From NCBI RefSeq assembly GCF_044466355.1, contig NZ_JBITMQ010000020.1, positions 62,001-126,000 of the forward strand: a DNA stretch of 64,000 nucleotides. Reading direction: 5' to 3'. Made by a program: the position numbers and the translations under genes. The notes beneath the pieces are model-generated. The model was not told the DNA's origin. It did no database searches and saw only the letters and a list, made by a program, of their open reading frames with translations. This DNA is from Actinophytocola sp044466355. Lineage in GTDB: Bacteria; Actinomycetota; Actinomycetes; Mycobacteriales; Pseudonocardiaceae. Positions 17,098 to 24,933 of the stretch are shown here, one piece after another (position 1 is the first letter of the stretch; every line of letters starts with the position of its first letter).

Positions 17098-18276
17098 CTA
17101 CCCCTTCGTCGCGTACCGGCGGCGGCCGAGGGTGGCCGTGAGCACGAGCGGGACGCTGACGGCGAGGGTGATCGCGAACATGGTCGTGAACCGGCCCGCG
17201 TCGACCATCGAGCCGAACACCGCGGCGCCGATCGCGCTGCCGGTGAACAGCATGGTGGCGAACAGTGACACGGCCGTGGCGCGGTAGCCGGGGGACATGT
17301 CGGTCGCCCACGTCTGCAGGGTGGAGTGCATGAACGCCCACCCGCCGCCGAGCAGCACGGTCCCCGCGACCACGGCGGCGGGCGCGTGCGTGATCACCAG
17401 CAGCACGTAGGCGAGCACGGCCATCGTGCCGCCGGTCAGGATCAGCATGGCGGGCGCCATCTTCCGCGTCCGTCCCTTGACCACGCGGGCGAAGACCAGC
17501 ACCGCCGCGCCGTACGCGGCCGTGAGCAGACCCGACACCGTGACCGACAGGCCGGACGCGTGCACCACGGCGGGCAGGAACGTCAGCGGGCCGAGCAGCA
17601 CCAGGCCTTCGGCGAGCACGAGCGCCAGCACGAGCAGCGCGGTCCGGTTGGTGAGCACGCCCTTGAGCGACGCCCACACCGGTGGCGGCGGCGGAAGCGG
17701 TGGCTCGACCATGCGGCCCATGAACAGCACGAGGACACCGGCCACGACGGCGGTCACCGCGAACGCGATGCGCCAGCTGGCGAAGTCCGCGATGATCCCG
17801 GCGCCGACGGTGGCCATGGTCATGCCGACCGCGGACGCCGTCATGAGGTCGGTGAGCGGCGCCTGCCGCACCCGCACCGGCACGGTGTCGCCGACGTAGA
17901 CGAGTGCCCCGGGGATCGCGGCGGCCATGCACGCGCCGGTGATGCCGCGCGCGACGACCAGCCACAGGATGTCGGGCACGGCGGCGGACGCGAGCCCGCC
18001 GACCATCGCGAGCAGCAGGGCGAGCCGCATGGTCCGCACCCGCCCCAGCCGGTCGGACACCATGGCCCAGCAGATCTGCGCGACCCCGTAGCAGAGGAGG
18101 TAGGCGGCCGCGGCGACGCTGACCGCCTCGACCGACTCGCGCATCTCGGCCGCGATCACCACGAGCATCGGCGCGATCATCAGCCGGTCGAACTGCGAGG
18201 TGAACGAGCCGACCTGCAGCAGCCGCAGCGATGGGCCGAGCGCGGTGGGGACGCCCTGCTCCACGTCGTTCGACAT
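17098..18276 (-). CDS. MFS transporter (drug efflux type)
   Basis: A 392-residue carrier with 12 predicted helices. The loop 2-3 motif reads DRLGRVRTMRLALL (MFS motif A, G-x-x-x-D-R/K-x-G-R), and a Pro-rich cytoplasmic loop (EPPLPPPPP) links the two halves. The ATG at 18276 has GAGGAG upstream and replaces an upstream in-frame start at 18306. It converges on the SDR gene with only six bases between stops. Substrate unknown; a drug/proton antiport role is the usual expectation. Confidence 0.8.
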   Translation of the reverse strand: MSNDVEQGVPTALGPSLRLLQVGSFTSQFDRLMIAPMLVVIAAEMRESVEAVSVAAAAYLLCYGVAQICWAMVSDRLGRVRTMRLALLLAMVGGLASAAVPDILWLVVARGITGACMAAAIPGALVYVGDTVPVRVRQAPLTDLMTASAVGMTMATVGAGIIADFASWRIAFAVTAVVAGVLVLFMGRMVEPPLPPPPPVWASLKGVLTNRTALLVLALVLAEGLVLLGPLTFLPAVVHASGLSVTVSGLLTAAYGAAVLVFARVVKGRTRKMAPAMLILTGGTMAVLAYVLLVITHAPAAVVAGTVLLGGGWAFMHSTLQTWATDMSPGYRATAVSLFATMLFTGSAIGAAVFGSMVDAGRFTTMFAITLAVSVPLVLTATLGRRRYATKG

Positions 18277-18370
18277 GCCCGCTCCTCGTCGTTTCCCTTC
18301 AGTCAAACTCCGGTGGCGGGCGGGGACCAGACGTGATCACCGTGTTACTGGTCACGTACGGGACGACTGG

Positions 18371-20839
18371 TCAGGCGATCGCCGTGATCGGCCGCGCACG
18401 CAGCGCGACCCTGGTCGGCACGCCGATCGCCAGCAGCCCCAGCAACCCGGTGACACCGACGATGCCGAGGAACACCAACGGTTCGATCGCCGGGACCGGC
18501 GACCCAGTGGTCCCGAGGCTCATCCCCACCAGCGGCGGCAGCGCGGCCAGCGACCCGACGACCACGGCGATCGCGACGACGACCAGCGACTCGATCACCG
18601 TCATCCGCCGCACCTGCCGCTTGCCGGTGCCGACCAGCCGCAGCAACGCGAACTCCCGCGACCGCGCCGCCGTCGCCATCACGAGCGTGTTCACCACGGC
18701 GATCGCGACGTAACCGAGGATCACCACCAACGCGATCAGGCTCACCCACGAGTTCGCGTCCCGTTCGGACTGTCCCGCGGCGGCGAGCGCCTCGCGGTCG
18801 GCCACGGTCACACCAGGGATCTCGGCGAGAGAGCGTTGTGCCGCGGCGTGATCCGCCGCGGCCACGAGGATCGACTGGTCGAGCCTGCTCGTGGTGTGCG
18901 CGACCAGCACGTCGTGCGGCAGCGTCAGGTCGCCGAAGCCGAGGCCGCGCTGGTAGGTCGCGACGACCTTCGGGTGCACGGCGGTGCCGTCGCCGAGGTA
19001 CACCTCGACCTCGTCACCGATGCCGACGCCGACCGTCTCGGCGGCCATCGTCGACAGTGCGATCGTGTTGCCCCGCAACGCGTTCAGGTCACCGTCGCGG
19101 GGCGCGAGGTCGAGCGTGCGCGCCAGACCGGCCGGGTCGACGCCCTGTGCCGCGTACGGGGTGGTCTCCCACGTGCCCGCCATGCGGTGTTTCACGAACG
19201 CCTGGCTGCGCACCACCGGCGTCACCCCGGCGACGCCGTCCGCCGCACGCACCTCGTCGGTGACCGAGGGGGCGAGCCCGGACGGCGCGGTCACCACGAA
19301 GTCCGCCACCACGCCGTGGTCCGCCTGGTCGGCGGCCTCCGCGTCGATGGTGGTCTGCGCGAAGATCTGCACCGACGCCAACGTCACCGCAAGCACCAGC
19401 GGGGTCACCGCGACGGCGAGCCGCCGCGCGCTCGCGGTCACGTTCGCCACCGCCAGGTACCCGCCGACCGGCGCCGCCTTCCGCAGCGGGCCACCGACCA
19501 GCCGGATCGCAGCGGCCACGAGCTTCGGGCCCAGCAACGCGATCCCCACGACCATCAGCAACGCCGAGCCGGCGGCACCGGCGACCGCCGTCTCACCGGG
19601 CAGGAACAGCGGTGCGGCGGCCGCGCCCGTCCCCAACACGAGCGCCACCACCCCGGCGAGCGCCCGGGCCCGCCCCACCGGTTTCGCGTCGACGGCCGAC
19701 TCACGCAGCGCCTCGACCGGCCGGATCGTCGCCACCGGCCGGGCCGCGACCCAGCCCGCGATCCGCGCGGTGGCGAGACACAGCACGAACGCGGCCGCAC
19801 CCGGCACGGGGCTCCGCGCCAGACCGAAGTCGCCGGGCAGCATCCCGGCTTCCGCGAACGCCGACCGCAGCCCGTAGGCCAGCGCGTAGCCCGGCAGCGT
19901 GCCGAGCACCGCCGCGCTGCCCGCGACCAGCAGGATCTCGGCGCCGACCATGCGGTGCACCTGGCGGGGTGTCGCGGCGACGGCCCGCAGCAACGCGAAC
20001 TCCCCGCGCCGCTGCCGCACGGACAGCGCGAGCGTGCTCGCCACCACGAGCATCGCGATCATGATGGCGGTGCCCGCGAACGACAACGACAGCACGACCA
20101 GCTGCGACCGCACCTGCCCGACGTCCAGGAACTCGACGTCCCCGCGTTCGTCGCCGGTGTAGGTCACCACGTCCGGCAGGGCGGTGGCGATCCGCGCCGC
20201 CAGGTCGTCGGCATCCACGCCCGGTTCGGTGAGCACGCCGACCGCGTCGACCTGTTCCGGCCTGCCGAACAGCGCGGCGGCCTGCACGTCGGTGAAGAAC
20301 AACGCGGCCGCACGCGGGTGGGCCTGCTCGGTGATCCCGGTGACGGTGAACGTCCTCGGCACGGCCCCGACCGCGATCTCGATCCGGTCCCCCACCTTCG
20401 CCTGCGCGCCGAGGGCGGCGTCCAGCACCACGCCGTCCGTGCGCGGCTTCTCCCCGTCCCGCACGGAGAACGGCGCCAGCTCGGCGGAACTCCACCCGTG
20501 CGCGTCCGCGGGCACGCCGCCCACGGTGACGGGCACCGTGATGTCACCGATGGCCTTCGCCACCCCCGGTACCGCGGCGACCTTCTCGACCGTGTCGACC
20601 GGCAGCGGCACCCGTTCGCTGTAGGGCTGGTCGATGTCCTCCACGACCGGGATGGCCTGCGGTGCGCCGACGACGACCGGCGCGCCCGCGTACCGCTGCG
20701 GCGGCACCCCGGCCCGCAGGCCCGACTCGAACAGCACCCCGAGCGCGGTCAGCAGTGCCGCGGCGGCGAGCACCGCGACGAACATGCCGACGAACGGACC
20801 CTTGCGGTGCCGGATCGTCGCGCGTGCGTGGTCGAACAT
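18371..20839 (-). CDS. ABC exporter permease, FtsX/MacB type
   Basis: An 822-residue permease with duplicated FtsX domains: an N-terminal helix (about 18-40), a large extracytoplasmic domain, three helices near the middle (from LVVLSLSFAGTAIMIAML onward), two central helices, a second periplasmic-side domain and three C-terminal helices. This is the layout of single-gene permeases that pair with MacB-like ATPases. The start ATG overlaps the ATPase stop (TGATG), so the two are coupled. Such systems export peptides or lipophilic drugs, or sense envelope stress. The long frame continuing upstream is a shadow of the ATPase. Confidence 0.88.
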   Translation of the reverse strand: MFDHARATIRHRKGPFVGMFVAVLAAAALLTALGVLFESGLRAGVPPQRYAGAPVVVGAPQAIPVVEDIDQPYSERVPLPVDTVEKVAAVPGVAKAIGDITVPVTVGGVPADAHGWSSAELAPFSVRDGEKPRTDGVVLDAALGAQAKVGDRIEIAVGAVPRTFTVTGITEQAHPRAAALFFTDVQAAALFGRPEQVDAVGVLTEPGVDADDLAARIATALPDVVTYTGDERGDVEFLDVGQVRSQLVVLSLSFAGTAIMIAMLVVASTLALSVRQRRGEFALLRAVAATPRQVHRMVGAEILLVAGSAAVLGTLPGYALAYGLRSAFAEAGMLPGDFGLARSPVPGAAAFVLCLATARIAGWVAARPVATIRPVEALRESAVDAKPVGRARALAGVVALVLGTGAAAAPLFLPGETAVAGAAGSALLMVVGIALLGPKLVAAAIRLVGGPLRKAAPVGGYLAVANVTASARRLAVAVTPLVLAVTLASVQIFAQTTIDAEAADQADHGVVADFVVTAPSGLAPSVTDEVRAADGVAGVTPVVRSQAFVKHRMAGTWETTPYAAQGVDPAGLARTLDLAPRDGDLNALRGNTIALSTMAAETVGVGIGDEVEVYLGDGTAVHPKVVATYQRGLGFGDLTLPHDVLVAHTTSRLDQSILVAAADHAAAQRSLAEIPGVTVADREALAAAGQSERDANSWVSLIALVVILGYVAIAVVNTLVMATAARSREFALLRLVGTGKRQVRRMTVIESLVVVAIAVVVGSLAALPPLVGMSLGTTGSPVPAIEPLVFLGIVGVTGLLGLLAIGVPTRVALRARPITAIA

Positions 20840-21588
20840 CACCACTCCCCCAGGTGCGTCATGCGTTCGGCGACCACCTCGGGCGACGGCCGGTGCAGCT
20901 CGTCGGCGAGGCGTCCGTCGGCGAGGAAGACGACCCGGTCCGCGTAGGAGGCCGCGACCGGGTCGTGGGTCACCATCAGCACGGTCTGCCCGAAGCGGGA
21001 CACGACCGTGCGCAACAGGCCGAGCACCTGCTTGCCGGTGCGGGTGTCGAGCGCACCGGTCGGCTCGTCGGCGAACATCACGTCCGGCCGCGTGACCAGC
21101 GCACGGGCGATCGCGACCCGCTGCTGCTGGCCGCCGGACAGCTCGGACGGCAGGTGCGTGAGCCGGTCGGTGAGGCCGACGCTCGTCACGACCTCGCGCA
21201 GCCAGTCCGGCTCGACGGCGCGGCCCGCGAGCCGCGGCGGGAGCGTGATGTTCTGCTCGACGGTGAGCGCGGGCAGCAGGTTGTAGGCCTGGAACACGAA
21301 CCCGACCCGTTCCCGGCGCAACGCGGTCAGCGCGGCCTCCTTGAGGCGGGACAGGTCGGTGTCGCCGAGCCACACGGTGCCCGAAGTCGGCCGGTCGAGC
21401 CCGGCGGCACAGTGCAGGAACGTGCTCTTGCCGGAGCCGGACGGGCCCATCACCGCGGTGAACGAGCCGCGGGCGAGGCTGGTGCTGACGTGGTCGAGCG
21501 CGGTGACGGCAGCGTCCCCCCGGCCGTACACTTTGGACACGTCGGCGAGCCGGACCGCGGTCGTCGCGGAGATCATGGTTTCGGACAC
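20839..21588 (-). CDS. ABC transporter ATP-binding protein (MacB/LolD type)
   Basis: A 249-residue ATPase with all motifs: Walker A GPSGSGKST (48-56), Q-loop FQAYNLLP (99-106), signature LSGGQQQR (150-157), Walker B VMFADE (170-175) with the following D-loop, and switch His208 in MVTHD. It powers the downstream FtsX-type permease. The gene is divergent from a histidine kinase, with 88 bases between, which contain an 18-base palindrome. Confidence 0.92.
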   Translation of the reverse strand: MSETMISATTAVRLADVSKVYGRGDAAVTALDHVSTSLARGSFTAVMGPSGSGKSTFLHCAAGLDRPTSGTVWLGDTDLSRLKEAALTALRRERVGFVFQAYNLLPALTVEQNITLPPRLAGRAVEPDWLREVVTSVGLTDRLTHLPSELSGGQQQRVAIARALVTRPDVMFADEPTGALDTRTGKQVLGLLRTVVSRFGQTVLMVTHDPVAASYADRVVFLADGRLADELHRPSPEVVAERMTHLGEW

Positions 21589-21645
21589 GCGGCCACGCTA
21601 CGAACTCGCGGCCCCAGGCACGATGCAGCCAGGTACCGGGTTCGA

Positions 21646-21663
21646 GGTACAGCTGGCTGTACC
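21646..21663. promoter_or_regulatory. 18-base palindrome between ABC exporter and histidine kinase
   Basis: GGTACAGC (21646-21653) and GCTGTACC (21656-21663) are exact inverted repeats with a two-base spacer, 13 bases before the kinase ATG and 57 bases before the ATPase start. A half copy, GGTAC, also occurs at 21632-21636. It is a likely operator for both divergent transcripts. Confidence 0.6.
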
Positions 21664-21676
21664 CCATGCTGGTGAC

Positions 21677-22843
21677 ATGCGGGAACGGGTCGCGGCGGTC
21701 TGGGGGACGGTGCGCTACCTGCTCGTGGGCGCGCTCACCGGTCTCGTGTCGCTCGTCCTGCTGCCGTTCATGCTGGTGTCACTGCTGGTGGCGCGCCCGA
21801 CCGCCCTGCGCCTGCTGCACGACTGGGCGGGGCGCGAACGCGTCCGGGTCGCGGCGTTCACGGGTGCGCCCATCCCGGAACCCGCGCCGCCGGAGCGGGT
21901 GTGGGACGCCAGGAACGACGTGGCGTGGCTGGTCGTGCACGGGCTCACGGGCACGGTCGTGGGCCTGCTCGGGTTCGCGCTGCCCGCGTCGGCGGTCAAC
22001 GCGGTGCTCGTGCCGTTCTACTGGTGGGCGGTGCCCGAGGACGACCCGGTCACGTCGCCGTACCCGGTGACGTCGTGGCTGGGCGCGGCGTTCATGCCGC
22101 TGGTCGCGGTCGGGTACGCGCTGCTGTCGCTGTGGTTCGTGCCGTGGCTGGGCCGGTTGCAGTCCCGGGCGGCGCGGGCACTGTTGTCCCCGCCCGCGGG
22201 CGCCCGGCTGGCGATGCGGGTCGCCGAGCTGACCGCGTCGCGTGCCGCCGCGCTGGAGGCCCACGGTGCGGAACTGCGGCGCATCGAACGGGACCTGCAC
22301 GACGGCACGCAGAACAAGCTGGTGGCGGTCGCCATGCACCTGGGAATCGTGGAACGCGCGCTGCGCCGCGACCCGGCGGCGGCGCTGCCGATGGTGCTGA
22401 CGGCACAGGACGCGGTGAGCGACGCCCTGTCCGGGTTGCGCGGGGTGGTGCGGAGCATCTACCCGCCGGTGCTGTCCGAACGCGGGCTGGACGGTGCGGT
22501 CGCGGGCCTCATCGCGAGCAGTGGCGTGCCGTGCGCGCTGACGGTGACCGACCTGCGGCGGGCCCCCGCGGCGGTCGAGTCGGCGGCGTACTTCGTGGTG
22601 GCGGAAGCGCTGACGAACGTCGCCAAGCACAGCGGCGCCACCCGCTGCGAGGTACGCCTGTCGGCCACGGACCACCTGCTGCTGGACGTGTGGGACGACG
22701 GGCACGGCGGCGCCGACGAGGAGCACGGCACCGGGCTGGCGGGCATCCGGCGACGGGTCACCGCGTTCGACGGCACGATGACCCTCGACAGCCCGGTCGG
22801 CGGCCCGACGACCCTACGGGTGACACTGCCGCTGGGCGGTTAG
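21677..22843 (+). CDS. NarL-type sensor histidine kinase, without adjacent response regulator
   Basis: A 388-residue membrane kinase. Two hydrophobic pairs (about 13-38 and 84-115, with a further helix 137-157) precede a HisKA_3 dimerisation domain with phospho-acceptor His208 in ERDLHDGTQNK. The N box is at VVAEALTNVAKHSGA and the G box at DDGHGG and GTGLAGIRRRV. The ATG at 21677 is used; the upstream frame overlaps the ATPase. Kinases of this class normally have a LuxR-type response regulator next door; none is present here, only a convergent acetyltransferase. Confidence 0.85.
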   Translation: MRERVAAVWGTVRYLLVGALTGLVSLVLLPFMLVSLLVARPTALRLLHDWAGRERVRVAAFTGAPIPEPAPPERVWDARNDVAWLVVHGLTGTVVGLLGFALPASAVNAVLVPFYWWAVPEDDPVTSPYPVTSWLGAAFMPLVAVGYALLSLWFVPWLGRLQSRAARALLSPPAGARLAMRVAELTASRAAALEAHGAELRRIERDLHDGTQNKLVAVAMHLGIVERALRRDPAAALPMVLTAQDAVSDALSGLRGVVRSIYPPVLSERGLDGAVAGLIASSGVPCALTVTDLRRAPAAVESAAYFVVAEALTNVAKHSGATRCEVRLSATDHLLLDVWDDGHGGADEEHGTGLAGIRRRVTAFDGTMTLDSPVGGPTTLRVTLPLGG

Positions 22844-23361
22844 GGCCCTGCCGGGCACCACACGCCGAACCACTGCTCGGCGCCGAACTCCTCGAACCGC
22901 GTCACCTCGGCGAACCCCAGCTTCGCCGCGAGACGCATCGAGCGGTCGTTGGCGGTCTGGGTGCAGAGCACCACCGGCTCGCCGCGATGCGCGTGGGCGA
23001 ACCAGTCAAGCACCGCCGTGCACGCCTCGGCGGCGTATCCGTGGCCCCACGCGCCCGGCAGGAACATGTAGCCAAGCTCGGCCTCCCCGCCTTCTGGGCC
23101 GACGCGCCCGGGGCGCTCCGGGTCGCGCCGATCGACGGTGACCATGCCGATCATCGCGCCGTCGAGGTCGACCACGAACCGCCCTGGGCGCCGTCGAGGT
23201 ACCTCGGGGATCGTGCGCTCGAGTTCGTCGCGCGGGCGAGGGCCGCCGAGGTACGCGCCCACCTCCGGTGAGGCGAACAGCTCGATCAACGCCGCGCGGT
23301 CCCGTGCCTCGGGCTCGCGGAGCACGAGCCGCTCGGTCCCGATCGGCGCAGGGGGCCACAC
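22840..23361 (-). CDS. GNAT-family N-acetyltransferase
   Basis: A 173-residue RimJ/RimL-like acetyltransferase. It opens with IGTERLVLREPEARDRAAL; the acetyl-CoA loop is GAWGHGYAAEACT, and the C-terminal NDRSMRLAAKLGFAEV fits the family. The GTG start lies two bases after the stop of the SRPBCC gene (TGA-TC-GTG), so it is the third gene of an ArsR-SRPBCC-GNAT operon. Its stop shares four bases with the kinase stop. Confidence 0.82.
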   Translation of the reverse strand: MWPPAPIGTERLVLREPEARDRAALIELFASPEVGAYLGGPRPRDELERTIPEVPRRRPGRFVVDLDGAMIGMVTVDRRDPERPGRVGPEGGEAELGYMFLPGAWGHGYAAEACTAVLDWFAHAHRGEPVVLCTQTANDRSMRLAAKLGFAEVTRFEEFGAEQWFGVWCPAGP

Positions 23362-23363
23362 GA

Positions 23364-23777
23364 TCAGGACGCCGCCACCTCTTCCAGCTCACGTGCCAGG
23401 CGGGGCAGTACCGCCGTCGCCCAGCCGCGGGACATGGTCGTGTACGCGTGCCGGTGCCGGGGATCGTCGAGGTCGAAGCCGCCGTGGGCCAGGAAGAGCC
23501 GTGTGCCGGTGCCTTCCGCGACGAGCCGCCACGTGATCGTCCAGTCCACGTCGCCCTCGCCGAACGTGTAGCTCAGCAGCCGCTCGTCCTCGACCTCCGT
23601 GACCGTGCACGGCTGGCTCCCCCACCCGCCCATGTCGAGCGTGAACCGGTGGCCCACCTCCGGCCGGATGTCGCCCGCGGCCCACCAGCGGGCCAGCCGG
23701 TCGGGTTCGGTGAGCATCCGCCACACCTTCGCGGGCGGCTGGGCCAGGAACTGGTCAACGTGAATCGTCTCGCTCAT
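23364..23777 (-). CDS. SRPBCC (AHSA1-type) ligand-binding protein
   Basis: A 137-residue START/Bet v1-like domain of the Aha1-like ATPase-activator type. Strand pattern: IHVDQFLAQPPAKVWRMLTEPDRLARWW, then FTLDMGGWG and a C-terminal helix GWATAVLPRLARELEE. Such proteins bind small hydrophobic ligands and are very often encoded after an ArsR repressor, as here. The start ATG at 23777 overlaps the ArsR gene by 23 bases, indicating translational coupling. Ligand unknown. Confidence 0.82.
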   Translation of the reverse strand: MSETIHVDQFLAQPPAKVWRMLTEPDRLARWWAAGDIRPEVGHRFTLDMGGWGSQPCTVTEVEDERLLSYTFGEGDVDWTITWRLVAEGTGTRLFLAHGGFDLDDPRHRHAYTTMSRGWATAVLPRLARELEEVAAS

Positions 23778-24084
23778 CGTCTTCCTCCATGATCTGGGAC
23801 AGGGTGCGCATGCGGTCACGCCAGAAGCGCTCGAACGGGTGCAGCCAGTCGCTGACGGCGGCGAGGGGCTCGGCGGTCAGGTGGTAGTGGCGTTCCCGGC
23901 CACGTACCTCCTCGCGCACCAGTTCCGCGCGCCGCAGCACCTGCAGGTGCTCGGACACCGCTGGTCGTGACAGGTCGAACTGGGCGGCCAGCGCACCGGC
24001 GGTGCGTGACCCGTCCCTCAGCAGCTCCAGCAACCGCCGCCGCACCGGGTTGGCCATGGCGGTGAACAGTCGATCGTCCAGCAC
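23755..24084 (-). CDS. ArsR-family transcriptional regulator
   Basis: A 109-residue winged-helix repressor without metal-binding cysteines. The DNA-binding unit is AGALAAQFDLSRPAVSEHLQVLRRAELVREEVRGRERHYHL. I chose GTG 24084 (LDDRLFTAMANPVRRRLLELL), because the longer frame to 24120 would place the perfect palindrome at 24096-24115 inside the gene. It should repress the ArsR-SRPBCC-GNAT operon from that palindrome. Confidence 0.85.
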   Translation of the reverse strand: MLDDRLFTAMANPVRRRLLELLRDGSRTAGALAAQFDLSRPAVSEHLQVLRRAELVREEVRGRERHYHLTAEPLAAVSDWLHPFERFWRDRMRTLSQIMEEDDERDDSR

Positions 24085-24095
24085 GCACCCAAGAT

Positions 24096-24135
24096 ATGTC
24101 GGAGATCTCCGACATGTCAATGATTTCCGACATGT
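24096..24135. promoter_or_regulatory. Perfect 20-base palindrome plus third half-site before arsR
   Basis: ATGTCGGAGA and TCTCCGACAT form an uninterrupted palindrome at 24096-24115, 12 bases upstream of the ArsR GTG. The right half TCCGACATGT (24108-24117) is repeated directly at 24126-24135, 18 bases further. One full site plus a spaced half site suggests cooperative ArsR binding. Confidence 0.7.
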
Positions 24136-24159
24136 TCGGCGGCGGTCCGGCCGCAGGGC

Positions 24160-24186
24160 GTTTGGGGAACTCCGCGGGGCGGGTAC
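24160..24186 (+). promoter_or_regulatory. SigB/SigF-type promoter of the MT0933-like gene
   Basis: GTTT (24160-24163), a 17-base spacer and GGGTAC (24181-24186) match the general-stress consensus of actinobacteria (GTTT or GNNT, 14-17 bases, GGGTAC/T). Transcription would start near 24193, giving a leader of about 30 bases. Confidence 0.6.
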
Positions 24187-24224
24187 TCCGTTGACCGGGT
24201 ACGTGACGACGGAAAGGACGCGCC

Positions 24225-24431
24225 ATGCCCCTCATGAGGAGACTGACCGCACTGGCCGGGACCGCCGCCGCGGCTCGCACCTACGTCCGCCGCAACCCGG
24301 ACAAGGTGAACAAGGTCGCCGCGAAGGCGGGCCAGTTCATCGACAAGCGGACGAAGGGCAAGTACCACTCGCAGATCGACAACGCGGTCCGCAGGGTCCA
24401 CGGCTACACGGGCGGACCAGGCAAGCACTGA
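24225..24431 (+). CDS. MT0933-like small antitoxin-family protein
   Basis: A 68-residue basic protein. The core NKVAAKAGQFIDKRTKGKYHSQIDNAVRRV, read in parts, matches the MT0933/Rv0909-like antitoxin family: a helix, a KRTKGKY turn and a second helix. A ribosome site GAAAGGA precedes ATG 24225. No toxin gene is next to it, and such solitary copies are common in actinobacteria, so a true toxin-antitoxin role is doubtful. A stress-type promoter lies upstream. A basic coat or DNA-associated stress protein is an equal possibility. Confidence 0.6.
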   Translation: MPLMRRLTALAGTAAAARTYVRRNPDKVNKVAAKAGQFIDKRTKGKYHSQIDNAVRRVHGYTGGPGKH

Positions 24432-24438
24432 CCTCGTC

Positions 24439-24476
24439 CGACGACCGGGCCGGCACCGAGCCGGACCCGGTCGTCG
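24439..24476. terminator. Bidirectional terminator hairpin
   Basis: CGACGACCGGG (24439-24449) pairs exactly with CCCGGTCGTCG (24466-24476), extended inward by CCGGC/GCCGG with a single bulged A. It lies between the stops of two convergent genes and can end both transcripts. Confidence 0.7.
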
Positions 24477-24483
24477 TGGTCGC

Positions 24484-24933
24484 CTACAGGGTGACCTGGA
24501 GCCGCTCGTCGACCGCGGCGTCCGGGTCCAGGATGTAGTGCGCGTCGACGGTCGCGCGGTACAGCCGCAGCCGGGCGCCACCGCTCACCCGTGCGGCGTC
24601 CCACGCCCCGAGACCCTTCCGCACGGACACCCGCGAGAACACCGCGATCCCGTCCTCGACGTCGGTCACCTCGACGGCCGTCGCCGACATGTACACGGCC
24701 TGCACCTGGCCGGGCACCTGGGTCGAGTCGAACACCACGGCCGACATCTCCGGCCGCACCGCGAGGTTGCGCGAGTGCCGCGACCCGGGCGAGGACACCC
24801 AGTACAGCGAGCGGTGGTCCTCGGTCGCGAACCAGACGGGCGACGCCCACGGGATCCCGTCGGCGTCCGCGGTGGCGAGCGTCATGAACGAGTTGGTGTC
24901 GAGAACCGCACGCGCGATGTCCGCTCCGGTCAT
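24484..24933 (-). CDS. Pyridoxamine 5'-phosphate oxidase-family flavin/F420-binding protein
   Basis: A 149-residue split-barrel protein. The patterns LATADADGIPWASPVWFATED and WVSSPGSRHSRNLAVRPEMSAVVFD are typical of PNPOx-like proteins binding FMN or F420. The ATG at 24933 overlaps the stop of the polyketide-synthase-like gene (ATGA), so the two are translationally coupled. Catalytic role unknown: it could be an F420-dependent reductase acting on a product tethered to or released from the upstream protein, or a heme-binding stress protein. Confidence 0.75.
   Translation of the reverse strand: MTGADIARAVLDTNSFMTLATADADGIPWASPVWFATEDHRSLYWVSSPGSRHSRNLAVRPEMSAVVFDSTQVPGQVQAVYMSATAVEVTDVEDGIAVFSRVSVRKGLGAWDAARVSGGARLRLYRATVDAHYILDPDAAVDERLQVTL

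Noticed and set aside
18200..20947. A 915-codon open frame on the plus strand opposite the ABC permease
   Set aside because: Its composition is low-complexity Arg/His/Gly-rich, and the opposite strand encodes a complete FtsX-type permease with TM segments and conserved domains.
24225..24431. A toxin-antitoxin module built on the MT0933-like protein
   Set aside because: No toxin-sized partner gene overlaps or adjoins it; both neighbours are on other transcripts.
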